Of a stretch of DNA of 64,000 bases, positions 1 through 23,300 are shown in pieces. The notes beneath the pieces were generated by a model. The model was not told the origin of the DNA. It made no database searches and was given only the letters and a program-made list of their open reading frames with translations. Made by a program: the position numbers and the translations under genes. The DNA comes from Pagrus major (taxonomy: Eukaryota; Chordata; Actinopteri; Spariformes; Sparidae): the NCBI RefSeq assembly GCF_040436345.1, contig NC_133216.1, positions 14,216,110 through 14,280,109 on the forward strand, in the 5' to 3' direction. Numbering within the stretch: the stretch's first letter is position 1; each line of letters opens with the position of its first letter.

Positions 1-3000
1 CCCGCTCCAGATCCTTCCTGGCCTTTTGTGAGGAGAGACTCAGCCCGTCCGACTCTCAGGCTCACCTGCTGGTCATGAGGAAAGGCACCTTCTACAGGAA
101 CTATGTGGAGGTCAGTGTTAGTCAGTGAACTCTACTGTTATTTAACTTCAGTAAAAGCAAAAATGTGAACCGATCCTTTAATTTTGGTTATTTTTCTTGA
201 TCCAGCTTGTTTCTGAGCTTACTTCCTCTGTTTAGATATAATCTGGTATTTTTAATTCCTTCTTTCTTCTCTTTGTTGCTCCAGTGGGAGGACATGCGTG
301 TCCTTGGCACTGCCTTTCTGCCAGGCCACCGGTCCATGAACCCGTGCCCGGTGTACGATGAGTTCACGGGTACTCTCTTCCTGTTCTTCATCGCCGTCTT
401 CGGCCACACATCAGAGTCCTATCAGCTGGTGACGGGGAAGAATGTGACCCGTCTCTGCTACATCTGCAGCACTGACGACGGAGACACCTGGAGTCCTGTC
501 ACCGACTTAACCAAGAAGGTCATAGGAGATACTATCAAAGGTCAGAGGGTGCTGTTTTTTCCCAATCTGACAGTTACAGTTTTTTGAGTAGTGTTGTCTG
601 TCACTCTACTTTCATCAAATGTAAGAGGGACTGAATAATGAATAATGACTTAATACCACAGATTAAGCTTCATACAATGTGTGCAAATGAATATCATCCA
701 GCTGCAGGCACAGGCAAACACCACACTCCATGCATTACCACGGTGTGTCCTTTCGCTGGCCTTGGTTGTGGCAATGTTCACACCTCTTGCGACCCACGGG
801 GGCTCTCTCACAGGGTCCTAATTCACTGATATCAATGACAGGCACAGGAAGATGACCTGCAGGTGCCAGAGCAGGAGGTGTGTGGAGAGGCATGTTAAAA
901 AGCTCAGCAGTCAGCTCCTCTAAACGCTCTGTGTCATGGGCTTTGTTTGCTGGAGTGCACAGAGTTCTTTGTGAATGATGAAGCTGTTGGTGATGGCAAC
1001 TTCCAGAAAATGATAAAACAGATGTCTGCACGACGATCTATGTTGTGCAGAGTGATACTGACTGAGCAGGTCTGGTCGAGACACAGGATTTGTACCTTTA
1101 TCAGTGAGCCATCTGGCAGTTTCATCTTCCTCTGTAGAGTTTTACCAGAGTTGCAGTGTGAATTGTGGAGCAGACTGAAACTTCACTCTTGTTCCTCTGT
1201 TTCATGTAGACGGTGGGGCCGTCGGTGATCCATCTTATGGATTGTTTTGTGAGGGCATTCATATTTGTGTGAGGGCAGCCCCTGCGGTTCTCCCTGTAAA
1301 TCCCACAGGCAGCAAACCTGCGCTCATGAAGAGCCCTGAAGAAAAAAAATTGTTCCTTATAGATGTGGTAGCCTGTGCTGAGGTATCCTGGTTGCACAAG
1401 GGACATCACAACATCATAGGATGTCCAGAGGGAACGTCTGTTTTGCTGGTGTTAATTGTAAAGTCCACAGTGTAGCCAGTCTCAGAATCAACCAAGGCAA
1501 ACAGCTTGAATCCCTGCTATGAGGGTTTTGCTTCCATCCCAGCTGTAGCCTTGGAGGAAACCGTTGTTTCATGCACAACCAGGTCTCTGTGGGGGTGATG
1601 AAATGACTTGCATGCATTCTTCATGGTGTCTATCAGGGGATTCAGGTGGATGTCTTTGAGATGGTCGGTTTATTCTGTCGTAACGGACTACCATATCAGG
1701 GTCGCTAAGATGAAGGTTGCGAGTTATTGATATGTATCTGTCCCATGCTATAACCTGTGGTGGAAGAGGCAAAGAAAAAAAGTGGTTCTGCCTCCAGTCA
1801 TCCGTGATGCTGTCGAGTACTACCATTGTCATGTACAGAAGCAGCCTAATGTAGTTGTAAAACCCCTCTACGTGCAGGTCCGTCCATCTGTCCTTCTTTC
1901 CCCGTGAATTCCGTTAAGCAGCCTGCTTGTTTGTGTTCAAAGTATTGAAAGAGGACTGTGGATTTTATTTCTCGTCTTTTACTTTGGAACTGAGTAAAGA
2001 AAAGATCTCTTCTATGCGCAGGAGAAATGACTACAGTGACCAAAAACATGTTAATACCTATCCTTTAAGTGTCATGGCCCCTTATGCCATTTCCCTATTT
2101 AGTTTATTTGTTTAATTCAAGTGTATCACTCATGACTGTGTCACTACATTTGAATCTGTCTCTTCCCCCTCTGTCCTTGCAGAATGGGCCACTTTTGCTC
2201 TGGGCCCGGGCCATGGCATCCAGCTCAAGTCCGGCCGCCTGCTGATTCCTGCCTACGCTTACCACATCGAGTGCAAAGAGTGTTTCGGACAGCTCTGCCA
2301 GACCACCCCCCATGCCTTCTGCTTTCACAGTGACACCCACGGGCGAAGCTGGCGTTTCGGGGAGGCAGTGCCGGGGCCGGAGAGCGTGGAGTGTCAGATG
2401 GTGTCTGTGGATGAAGAGGATGGGACTAACGTGTTGTACTGCAATGCTCGCAGCCCTCTGGGATACAGGGTGCAGGCCCTCAGTCTGGATGACGGAGCGG
2501 TGTTTCAGGAGGGGCAGCTGGTGCAGCGGCTGGTGGAGCCCCGAAATGGTTGCCATGGTAGCATTGTGGGATTTCCTGCCCCTATACATTTATGTCATTC
2601 TCTTAACCATCACTTACACCAGCCTATACATCACTGCAGACACTGGACTTCCTGCATGAACTATTCAAATCACACCAACTCTCCCTCTCCAAAAATCACT
2701 ACTAATGTTTCACCCAGTCATACCTCCCCTCCAGACTTTCTCACCCCCACCTGGGTGGTATACTCCCACCCAACATGGACCACCGCACGCAAGGATCTGG
2801 GCGTGTTCCTCAGCCTATTTCCCCGTGATCCAGACAGTTGGCGCGGCCCCTGGGTGATCTACGAGGGCCCCAGCGCCTACTCTGACCTCGCCTATCTGGA
2901 GTTGCCACCCTCACCTGGTGCACCACCCGCTGTGGCCTTCGCCTGCCTGTTTGAGTGTGGCACCAGAACAGCCTACGACGAAATCTGCTTCTGCATCTTT

Positions 3001-3201
3001 ACCCTCTACGAACTTATTGATAATCTGCCCCGCAGCGTGCAGCTGGGGAAAAATAACAAGGATGAATGTAAAAGACAGCAGAATCAAGTCTCAGAGACAA
3101 GTTGCACAAGTAGACATGATGCTCAGAGTATGCCAGGTTTCCATCAGGTGAAGAAGAGGAGGAAGAAGAGCAAGTTGGCTGAGATGTGCTCTATGTCTTG
3201 A
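1..3201 (+). CDS. neu3: Sialidase-3-like (ganglioside sialidase), 3' part of gene
   Basis: Neu3 is a plasma-membrane exo-alpha-sialidase (GH33) that removes sialic acid from gangliosides. The coding exons visible are 3-110, 285-540 and 2183-3201. Joined, they give 460 residues in one frame to the TGA at 3199-3201, with splice phases 0 and 1. The N-terminus, including the expected YRIPA-type motif, lies upstream of the window. Asp-box type motifs are present: STDDGDTW in the second exon, HSDTHGRSW and SLDDGAVF in the last exon. Other family stretches are LPGHRSMNPCPV, GPGHGIQL and YSHP. The final exon is the long single exon usual for vertebrate NEU3. The C-terminus ends in a lysine/arginine-rich tail that I do not recognise from mammalian NEU3. 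Teleosts carry several neu3 copies and I cannot say which this is. An unrelated piggyBac relic lies in the intron between exons 2 and 3. Confidence 0.9.
690..1840 (-). mobile_element. piggyBac-type (PGBD) transposase relic, copy 1
   Basis: Read on the minus strand from about 1840 down to 690, broken reading frames give successive parts of a piggyBac-like transposase of the kind common in fish. Near 1730-1700 there is an N-terminal core segment (ITRNLHLSDPD). Near 1420-1330 is LVQPGYLSTGYHIY, and near 1310-1230 is ERRFAACGIYRENRRG. The C-terminal part contains MPLHTPPALAP, and a Cys/His-rich end (CEHCHNQGQRKDTPW) lies at about 735-780. Frame changes and stops break the sequence, so it cannot encode an enzyme. 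It lies inside the last neu3 intron, antisense to that gene. Terminal repeats were not recognised. Confidence 0.8.
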
Positions 3202-3658
3202 ATGTAGTTTTTAAGCTTTGATTACAGAGGTAAAGTGTAAATACAGATACACCTGTACAATCTGATGCAGTCCAAACTGTTGTGCCATAAAGACTTATTT
3301 TAATGATGCCTATAATGTTCTGTGTTTGTTGATGCTGTCTTAGAAGAGTTCGTTCACTGATATGTTTCAGCACAGAGGTCGTGATTATAGTTTGTTTGAG
3401 CTTTCATTTGTGTAGATTGTGACGGCCCCTGTGGACATATGTGGTACGAGCACGACTGCCTCCTGTCACGTTTCAGGCTGAGAGGGAGACACACTTCTGT
3501 TGTGCTGTTCTGATTCTTATCTCTGCTTATAACAAACATATAAAGCTATATTTTTAATGGGGAATTGTAATACATGACTGGAATGAAATTTTGTAATACA
3601 TTTTTTTGAGTAGATGTTTATATATATATATACGATCAAGATTTATAGGATGTGTGCA

Positions 3659-3664
3659 AATAAA
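3659..3664 (+). terminator. Candidate poly(A) signal of neu3
   Basis: A canonical AATAAA lies 458 bp after the neu3 stop codon, in AT-rich sequence. It is the first canonical hexamer seen downstream on this strand, so it is the most likely cleavage signal. Transcript ends were not available. Confidence 0.55.
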
Positions 3665-3789
3665 CAATGAGCCTTATAACAGCTTTTCTTTTTCAAACAA
3701 AATATTTAACATGTATTAAAAAAAACACAGAACATATTATGTTATATGATGTGCACTTTTTCATCTGTTATGCCATACTGTAAAACAGT

Positions 3790-4400
3790 TTCTGTCCAGC
3801 TGCAGGCACAGGCATTTCCACGGTGTGGTCTTTCGCCTGCCTTGGTTGTGGCAGTGTTCACACCTCCCACGTTGACTCTCATCCTTGGAGTCTTCTGCAT
3901 TGGCATCGATGAAAGGAAGAGGAATATGACCTGCTGACACCCGGGCAGGAGATGCGTGGAGAGGCTTGCCAAAGAGTTCAGCTGTCAGCTCCTACATGAA
4001 CGCTTTATGTGTCACCTGTTTTGTTTGCTGATGGTCGTGGCAATGTCCAGAAGGTGATGAAACAGGTCTCTGCGCCCATGGTCTGTTTTATTTTGGATGA
4101 GCAGGTCTGGTCGATGAAAGGATTTGTACCTTTAACAGTGAGCCATCTGGCAGTTTCATCCTCTTCTGCACAGTTTTCACACAGTGTGCCGTGTGCAATG
4201 TGGAGCAGACTGAAACTTCCCTCCTGTCCTTCCATATCACGTAGACGATGGGGCCGTCGCGGATCCATCTTAAAGAGCCTCTTTCTGATTCTGATTCGTT
4301 CATATCCGTATGAGGGCAGTCCTACTACTGTAGGGCTCAGTTTGTGTTTGATGTGCATTTCCTTTTTAGCCGTGTGCAGAAAAGATAATGCAGCTGCATG
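3790..4400 (-). mobile_element. piggyBac-type transposase relic, copy 2 (truncated)
   Basis: This is a second relic of the same family in the same orientation as copy 1. It shares long recognisable stretches with it at DNA level: 3800-3870 resembles 700-790, and 4120-4260 resembles 1090-1230. The minus-strand frames contain KLPDGSLLKVQIL, SVCSTLHTAH and a Cys-rich C-terminal end. It lacks the N-terminal half and probably has an internal deletion of the catalytic core. It starts just after the neu3 poly(A) signal. Confidence 0.75.
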
Positions 4401-5884
4401 ATGATATTACAGCTACTTGTGACTCTTGCCAATCTGATGGTTGACAAATCAAAAACTAATGTTTTTGTCAACTACTGTTTTCAAGAATCAACTTTATATC
4501 TAAAGGAAAATTCTATCTTTTCACTCTCAATTCTCTTTAATGTACCATACACAAAAAACTTTTCAGCAGCCAAACACAGAAAATAATATTAAGACAAAGC
4601 CAAGCAGGACATCCCTTGGTTTGGCCTATCATTATGTCAGTCTGTGGTTCATGAACTCAACTATTTAAGAAAATCAGGTACTGAGAAAGTGGTCTTGTTT
4701 CTGCGAAACAATTCTGATAAATGTCTGATTGTGAGGTTCCTACTTTTCTAGCCACTTTTCTGATCTTACACAATTCTCCTTTTGGGATTTTGGGCTTTAA
4801 CTTCTCCCATATTGCCAGGACACAGTTAATTTGCTCCTGCTCCCAATACATTCAATCTATCAGGCGAGGCTGCAACCCATCAAGCTCACATTTTAATCAC
4901 AGCTGCTTCATGAGCAGCAGCTCTGACAGAATAACTGTTCCTAAACTAATCAGCTGTTCTCGTGAGGATGCTGAACGTCTTAGGGTCTGACAGCTTAATA
5001 GAGTTGCACGAGGGCGTACGAAGAACAGAACCAGACAAAGTGGAGCAGTTTGTTTAGTTTAGAGGACCAAAAAATAAACAGGAAGACAGCAGGATCTGGA
5101 CAGTGTCTCCTCTCTGCTTCCCCTCCCTCCCTCCTCTGTTACATAACTCCACACTGGCTCACTTCGCTGCCTGCACTCTTTCACAGAGGTGCTCTTTTTC
5201 TTTTCTCTTCATCTGCGTTTTTCAGGCTTACTACGATGAGTCTGAGGATCATTGTTGTTCTGGCTGTGTTAACTGGGGTAACTGGGAGCCCCAGTGTGAC
5301 GATCAGACCTGTGGCTGACTCAGCGGACATGTCAACAGCTCATCCCAACAGCGTCCCAGAGACAGTGGAGGAAACTGAAATCTTTGGACAGGTGAGGAAG
5401 AAACTAGATCCACTGGCTTCGGTGTGTAAATGTTTCCTTTTGCGGGCTTTCATCTGTTTTTGAAGTTGCGTTGCTCATGAGAAAAATCGACACAAATTGC
5501 TCAGGAAAACTGTGACAAGTTGTCGACACATAAATGATGTGCACAGAAAAAGACCAAGACTTTAAAAGACTGATATATATCTTTGTTGCAACCATTATTA
5601 CATCAAGACTGTTCTGTACATAGTACAAAAGCCATTTCAAGCTCAAGTGAAAACACAGAGCTTTCCTTACCAACCACCATTCAGCTGTAGAGCCGAGAAG
5701 ACGTCAAATCAGGCTAAAATCAAGGTAATAAATAGATTTCCTACAGGGGTCAAACGTGAGGGAGACGGAATCGCTTGAACTACAAAACGAAAGGAAAATG
5801 TCAAAGTTGTACGGCTCCACAAATTAAAGCCAATTAATGATGAGGGACGGTGGTCATGTCAAAGTTCAACAGTTGGGACTCTTT

Positions 5885-16596
<10,712 letters not shown>

Positions 16597-16750
16597 TTTG
16601 AAGACTGCTTGGTCGGGCACAGGGTGGTCGTAATCCTCCGTTTACACAACCCCCGACTCTGACAACCCGGTGAATGTCACGCCGGGGCCCTGCTGATGGT
16701 TGTGAAACACGACTTCCGCATCTACGGAAACACAGACGTGCCAAAATTAC
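16597..16750 (-). promoter_or_regulatory. gfm1 promoter region with ETS-type site
   Basis: The sequence just upstream of the gfm1 start codon is GC-rich. It contains ACTTCCG (16712-16718), which reads CGGAAGT on the gfm1 strand, an ETS/GABP-type site common in promoters of mitochondrial protein genes. No TATA box was seen. Confidence 0.45.
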
Positions 16751-17014
16751 ACATGTTTGCGTTTTTTTAAAACATGAACGATGCTCCTATAAAAGAACCG
16801 CAGTGGATCAAAACGTGGTTTGTGAGTGACAAACATGTTCATGTGTTTATTTTGACGTTAGAGACAAACATATAAATGCAAAAACTACAAAACTACAATA
16901 GAAAACGCGCGTTGAGCTAAATGCTGCTTTCAAGTGCTGTCAGAGAACACTAAACAGATTGATGCATTAAAATGCATTTTGTGAACAATCCAATACAGGG
17001 GCCCAAAATGTGTA

Positions 17015-17036
17015 AATGAATGAATGAATGAATGAA
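17015..17036. repeat. (GAAT)n microsatellite
   Basis: About five tandem copies of a TGAA unit in intergenic sequence. Confidence 0.8.
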
Positions 17037-17419
17037 AAATGATATGAATAAATTCAAGAAGTCATTAAAGCTCAACCTTATTCAAATGACATGTGATGTC
17101 ATCTCATACTAACAGGGTTTTATTTCTGTTTTACCATACCATACCTCTCTTGTTGGACCTTTGTCGTCGCCTGTGGTGGAGAGGGTGGTGTTGCCCTTGG
17201 GACGGGTTCTGGATGGGGGTCTCAGGCTTTTTGACCCCATTTTTTGTGAATTATAGTGTTTTAAGTATTACTGACAGTGTATTGTCCCTCTATTCTATTA
17301 ATGGCTGTGTTTTAACTGTGTGTTTTACTCAAGGTGGAGCTTCCTCAGTGCCCTAAGTTCCTGTTTTACATTTTGCTTGTTATGTATGTATGTATGTGTG
17401 TGGGGGGGTGGGGGTGGGC

Positions 17420-17512
17420 GGTGGAATTGTGGTATTGTTTTTACTGTGTGAAGCACTTTGTGTTACTTTGATGTATGAAAAGTGCTATACAAATAAAGTT
17501 TGATTGATAGCC
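17420..17512 (+). repeat. LINE/SINE 3' tail
   Basis: The sequence includes GTGAAGCACTTTGTG and AAAAGTGCTATACAAATAAA, which is the characteristic 3' end of L2-type LINEs and the SINEs they mobilise in fish. No reverse transcriptase frame is seen upstream. Confidence 0.6.
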
Positions 17513-19314
17513 TGTTTTATTTCAATAGATCATTTTTCATAATGTCACTTTTATTTTGTAGAGTCACTTTAATTTAAGCTGCTGGGCTGACTAAAGGGTG
17601 TGTCAACTTTATGTCTGCCAGTTAAAAAATAAACATTGTTTTCTTTAAATGTCCTCAATAAAGTCACCAAAGGGAGATTTCCGGGAGCATTTGAAGGCAG
17701 CACCTTTAAAGCCACCTTACCCACATGTCGCGTGCTGTCATAACGGTATTTAGACACAATTTATGACTAAAACACTTTAATTTGGGTGTTAACATTTAAA
17801 CCAATGGCCAGATGTTGTGGTCACTTCTTAAAAACTGTATTTAACGAGTTAATTACGTTTTAACTTCACCGCTTTAATTTGAGTTTAGCTAGTTCGAGTC
17901 TTTAGCTAGCTAGATAGCTAGCTAGCCGGCTAGCTGTCACCACGGTTGTCAGATGCAGTATCAGAGCTTGAATGTTAGCAAAGACCTGCCCCTGTTTTGA
18001 CAAGCATTTCCTCTTTCACTTAAACCACATGCTCCACGCAGCAGCACTGCACACACTGCTAGCTAAAGAGATAAGCCGCAGGCACATCCCCCTCCTGCTG
18101 TAAGTTATAAACCTCCACATCACTGCAGGCATTGAACAGCTGCTTCACACAGGATGAGGAACTCGGGAGGATCTGTCCGGTGAGTCTGATTTATAGTTTT
18201 ACAATGTGTCAAATGATCTTACCTACAAAGTCACAGTAAATTAAACATCATATTTCATTGTTTTGAAAATTCAGAAACCTAGTATAGTTTCTTCTTTTGC
18301 CAGTTTTAAGGTCAGCTTTAGGAAGTCCTGTATATTGTCATTTGTCTCTGTATTGTCACCTAGGCTTAAAATCTCACTATATATACATTTAAGAAGAAGT
18401 TTTCCACCTGAACTTCACCAGGCAATGTTTTGTTAAAGATCTAACTATATCCCCAAAATGCAAAGTATACTAATGCTGCCCTCAATGTATATAAAGACAT
18501 TTTTATTTAAATGTTGTCCACTGTGGCCTCATGGCTTGTCCAAGTGATTACACATATAGACACCAGATGAAAGACGATACTGTCATTTAGTCACAGATCA
18601 TTTTGTGTTAGACATGTTTGCCAAGGAGTGACCATCTTCCCATAAAGTGTGTGTCACTGTTTGCTGCGTGTGCATCCGTGCATGTCCACATACACTTGTG
18701 TTTAAAAGGATCCAATTAATGTTGGCGTGGCACAAGACTCTCAGTCATTTACTCCGGCGTGAGTCATCATGTATGATTATTTATGATATTCATTACACAA
18801 GAATGTACTTCAGTATGAAGTGTGTGTGTGTGTGTTTCAATATGAGCTGTTCTTTCCATTGTTATCCTTCCTGTCTCATTTCCTATCTGAGAGCATTCCT
18901 CTCTGACAGCAGGGTGACTGCAACGCTGCCACAGTAAATGACAATGAATGACACTCAGTAGTCGACTTTAAAAATGCTGTGAATGTTTCCAGGATGCTGC
19001 GCTGTGTGTCCTGTAAAATGACGAAATGTGTCTTTAATAGGATGACAGCTGCCATCTCACAGCTGTGTAAAATTGTGAACAGCTCTCAGTCGGCTGGAAG
19101 TTGTGACTAAAGACGAATGCAATCATAAAAAGTGAAAGATTAATCGATTTGCTACTGAAAATGCTCCTTAGTTGGAGCCGAACACTTGTTGTTAAATGAA
19201 GAACTGGCTAAAAATAGTGTTTTCGTCAACACGCCTTGTGGTTTTATTTGGACAAATGAATACGTCATCATGACTTAGAGACAGCAGCTTGGATCTAAAT
19301 AAAAATGCAGTATT

Positions 19315-19660
19315 AAAGGGGCACTATGTAGTTTTGGAGAATAAAATTTAAACTCAGTATTTGAATCTTTACAATATTAATGAGGTAATAATAGACATGT
19401 TTTCCATAGCTGAATAAACAAGCCGTTCTCAGAGGAGAATAAGGTCCCCAGAATACTGTTTTAAGCTAGAAAGGTGGCAGGGTCCGCCAAATATAAATAA
19501 AGTAAAACAGAATGACATTGTGTTGTCCTTTAAGGTCAGATTGTTTATTCAGTTTATTTAGTAATACAAACAAAGAGAGTTTGTTTATTTTGTTGGATGA
19601 GGCATTAAAATCAGTCACTGAAGATCTTTCTCTTCTGATTAATCATTTTAGTGCTCCTTT
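19315..19660. repeat. MITE-like element A, copy 1
   Basis: It begins AAAGGGGCACTATGTAGTTT and ends with a decayed TTTTAGTGCTCCTTT, and is about 346 bp long. It is closely related along its full length, in the same orientation, to 30490-30824, including the shared CTGAATAAACAAGC and GGTGGCAGGGTCCGCCAAAT stretches. Confidence 0.7.
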
Positions 19661-19689
19661 AATTAATTAATTAATTAATTAATTAATTA
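19659..19689. repeat. (AATT)n tract
   Basis: About seven tandem AATT units directly abut the end of MITE A copy 1. Confidence 0.8.
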
Positions 19690-20300
19690 CTTGGACAAGG
19701 ACACAGTGTCCAGTCACTGGAGGGCAGTGTTACACTGACTAACTCTGGTGAAACTGAGTCTGAAACTCCCAGAATTTACCTTGAATTTATTTACTTTACT
19801 GGTATATTTTAAATCCTGTCATATTTTCCTGTGAATATACTCTCGGTGTTGGTTACTTGATTTGACTTTCCCCTGTCAGTTTCTTTGCCTCCAGGAAATC
19901 AGATCTGAATATCAGAGCTGATTATAAATCACAGATTAATGAGCCAGACAGTGATTAATGACAGCCAGTGTTGACTTTGGCTTTATGTGTGCTGTTAATG
20001 ATTACATTATGGGTCTGATTAATGCACTTGAAGGTAGGTAAGAGGGTGTGTTGTTTAAAGCAGGGTGTTTTTCATGCACTGAATGTGTTTACTGAATTAT
20101 TCATCATCTCTTTGTCCTCACAGATTCAGACAATGGAAGAAAAGCATGGAGCAATGTAAAATTTCCCAGGCTTAATGAGTGGATTGTGTGAGTAATGGCT
20201 TACTGTACATAGTAGGAGTCACAGTCTAAGTGGTTTTTAACTATTCAAGATCAACCAACGAGGGTGTGTCTGGGCCAGTGTTACTACTACGGCATGCAGG

Positions 20301-23300
20301 ATGGGCCAAACGCGCTCGGATCTCTCGCACAGCGCCGCCACCCCTGGCAGAGCGAAATGGAAAGCAGGCGAGACAGCCCAGCGGCTCCGTATCCGCAGAC
20401 CTAGGAGCGGAGAGAAGCGACGGACCAGTGACCAGTTAAACAGGAATCCGATGAAAAATAAAGTGCTGTCGTGTTTGGGGAGGAGAAAGCGAGACTCCAG
20501 CCAAACAGAAGCGGATTTAGGTTGCGGAAACGGAGCCGGAGATCCAGCGGCGCGCCGCGATCACAGAGTAGGAAAGTTGCCGAGGGACGAGGTTGTGTCG
20601 ACGAGTGGGGAACACCAAGCATCCCCGGGTTGTTTTGAGAGACCGCCCGGCCTAGATGATAACACCGAGGCTGTGAACCGAGAGGCAGCGGCTGGCCCGT
20701 CCGATGCGTCAGGTTTGGAAAGGCGGACCGGAGAAGTCAGCGGAGCGGGCTGCGAGGAGCCGAAACCCGAGCGAGAGGACAATGCCTCGGACCCCCCGAC
20801 GAGGGCCATGGAAGATCAGCCACTGGGGGGAAACAACCAGGGTCGTATTGTGGGTGAAGTTGGAGATTTAACCGGGACTAGTGTGAGTTCAACCCCGCTG
20901 CTCACCTCTGACCCGGACACTGAGCGGACTTTGTCTGACTTGCCCCCGGATAAAGCGTTGGCCGGCGGGCTGTCGGTGGCGGAGGCTAACATGACAAAAA
21001 CTGACTGTAGCTCCGCTCCCAAAGCAGCCGGAGACCAGAACAACTGCTGTCCGGGTGAAAAGGACTCTAATCAGGCCCCCCATGGCCCCACAGGAGGCCA
21101 AAGCTACCCAGGAACCATCCCGAAACTCATCATAACCAGAGACCCCAGTCCGACCCGCTCTCAGGGGACACCGGCCCTGCTGAGCGACCGCACGGAGCTC
21201 AGCACCGGCTCGTGTCTGGACCCTCACCCGGATGACGAGTCCCCCTGCTCGGACAGCGGCTGCGGAGGGTCCCCCGCGCTGATGCGGTCCCCGAGGAAGC
21301 TGTCCAACTCCTCCTCCATCGGCTTGTCCTCCGCCTCGTCCTTCGAGGAGTCCGAGGACGACTTCACAGGGAGCGACATCGAGTCCAGTCTGTCTCCGGG
21401 CCGGTCTCTGTGCAGCCCGGACGATGGGACAGGGGTGAGTGTCTTTCACAAGCAAAGTAGTGATTGATATTGACTGTGCAGTTCAATAACTATGAACAAC
21501 AGCATGCAGTTTTTCTTTAGGTTAATGGCCTGTCAGCTGCACTCTGTAGAGAGCTGATAAATGGGTCTCACTGCTTTGGCTTCCAAAAATTACACATGCA
21601 AATATTGCATCATTGGCTTCATATCATGGCAGACATACAGTACAGTGTGTTGTTAAGGGCCTCTACACACCTGCAAATACACAATGAAGTAGAACTGATA
21701 TTAACATCTGCAAATCCTCACACACACACACACTGCATGTAGGACGCATGCAGGTCAACAACCCCATGTCCAACAACATTTGCCACAGGCACGCATCTAT
21801 TTCCATATTTATTTTTTGTTCAGCGGTCGTGCACAAACATACACTGAACAATGGCATTCACATCAGTCTCCATCAGTTCATATAGGCTGTTCAAACTGTC
21901 ATATTGATGTTTTAAGGTAGTTAATTCCCAGGATGTGATCATCCTTGAAGTGCTGCCGTGCAAATGTCAAATATAAGACTCCAGTCAATCAGGAGGTTTG
22001 TTGGAGTTGTGTCTCGAGGTTTTTGTGGCTTTGTTTGTTCCCGATGACAAAATTCATTTGTCAAATGTGGTTCCAAGCCTGAACGGCTTGACTCTCTAAA
22101 CCCTGATAATAAAACATGGTGAAAACAAATTTAAACCAAAGAAGAGGAAACTGACTCTCATCTCCAACCCCCGCTTCTGTATCCCTTCTACTCCCGTGGC
22201 TCATGATCAAATTGCTTTTGATGAGCTCAACTGCAGTGCCATTAAAACAGCGTCTGAATGCATGTTTGTACAATTAGTCATCCCATTACAGCTGCCACTT
22301 CAGCACTGTACACTTCACATAAAAACAGACTTCGCAGATGCTATCAGAGCAATCTAGAAGTTAGTTTACAGCCCCCGGGGTTTATAGGTCTCCTCTCCTC
22401 CAGACATGAGATGCAGTTTGAAGTTTCCAAGTAGGAAGTCGTGATGACCCCCCCCCCCCTCCAGAGTCAGGAGGCTTTGATGCACTGCTGGCTATAAATG
22501 CCTGGAATGACACAAGTCTTAAAAACAGGATGTCTCCACTTCTCTTCTCGTGTGAATCCTGTATGTCCAGGTTTTCTCTTCAGGCCACGTCAGCTAGCAT
22601 GAACGTTGAAAGATGATCAACTGTCAGCATGCCATTCATATTGTGCTGCACAAAACCTGGCAGAAGCTGTACTTAGGTCATTTTTTAATAATCTAGCCCC
22701 AGTTATTTTTCCACCGCAAAGGGTCCACCCTCATCTGGTATTTTATTTAGTTTTTCCAGAGAAAGAGGGAGACACGACACAGAGAAAAATGTGACAGGCT
22801 AGAGCTGCCACTTTAACACTCTAACCATATTTATGTGTTATTTATTTTTAAAGGGATAGTACACTTTGATCAGCAACAGTGTAAATGTGCTAGCGTTAAT
22901 CAAATTTTCAGCTGTTATCTTGTAGCAAGACGTTAAATTAGTCATTGAAACGATGATAAAACAAGTCAAATCATGACAGGAGAAAAAAGGCAAAACATAG
23001 ATACAACACAATCTTACAATAATCACAGCAAACAAACAAGCTCGACTTTATTATCTTCATATAATGTTATCTTAATTAGTGCAGATGAAGCATAAAATGA
23101 ACATAAATCCTGCCTGTCGTGTCTTGTAATACGCTTAGTCGTGTCTTGCATCACTAAATAAAAGAAAATTAAATGACTTTTAAAAATGAAAATAAATTAT
23201 GTCAACCAGTTGAAACTGTAAAACATTTTTGATCCACAGAAGTTCTGCCCTCATCATTAGTTTTTACCACACTCACATCTTTATGGCTGACACTAAGGAT

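Larger units (their letters stand above)
3202..5235. other. neu3 3' flank to rarres1 5' flank, intergenic
   Basis: Apart from the neu3 3' UTR and piggyBac relic 2, I see no gene here. A short minus-strand open frame at 4657-4851 has no recognisable family and no splice partner. The last 200 bp before 5236 are pyrimidine-rich, and part of them must be the rarres1 5' UTR. Confidence 0.5.
16751..20300. other. Intergenic region between gfm1 and itpkc
   Basis: No complete gene is visible. It contains a GAAT microsatellite (17015-17036), a LINE-like tail (about 17420-17512), a cluster of GCTAGC-type motifs near 17885-17940, and MITE copy A1 (19315-19660) followed by an AATT run. Small exon-like pieces at 18156-18180 and 20124-20187 have good splice donors and could be 5' untranslated itpkc exons. 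This is not established. Confidence 0.5.

Noticed and set aside
4657-4851. 64-codon minus-strand frame with a helix-like basic peptide
   Set aside because: No family recognised and no splice partner. Length is within chance expectation for AT-rich DNA.
20889-21455. 188-codon minus-strand open frame
   Set aside because: It is antisense to itpkc exon 1, which is GC-rich and so rarely has stops. The + strand product has family motifs; this one has none.
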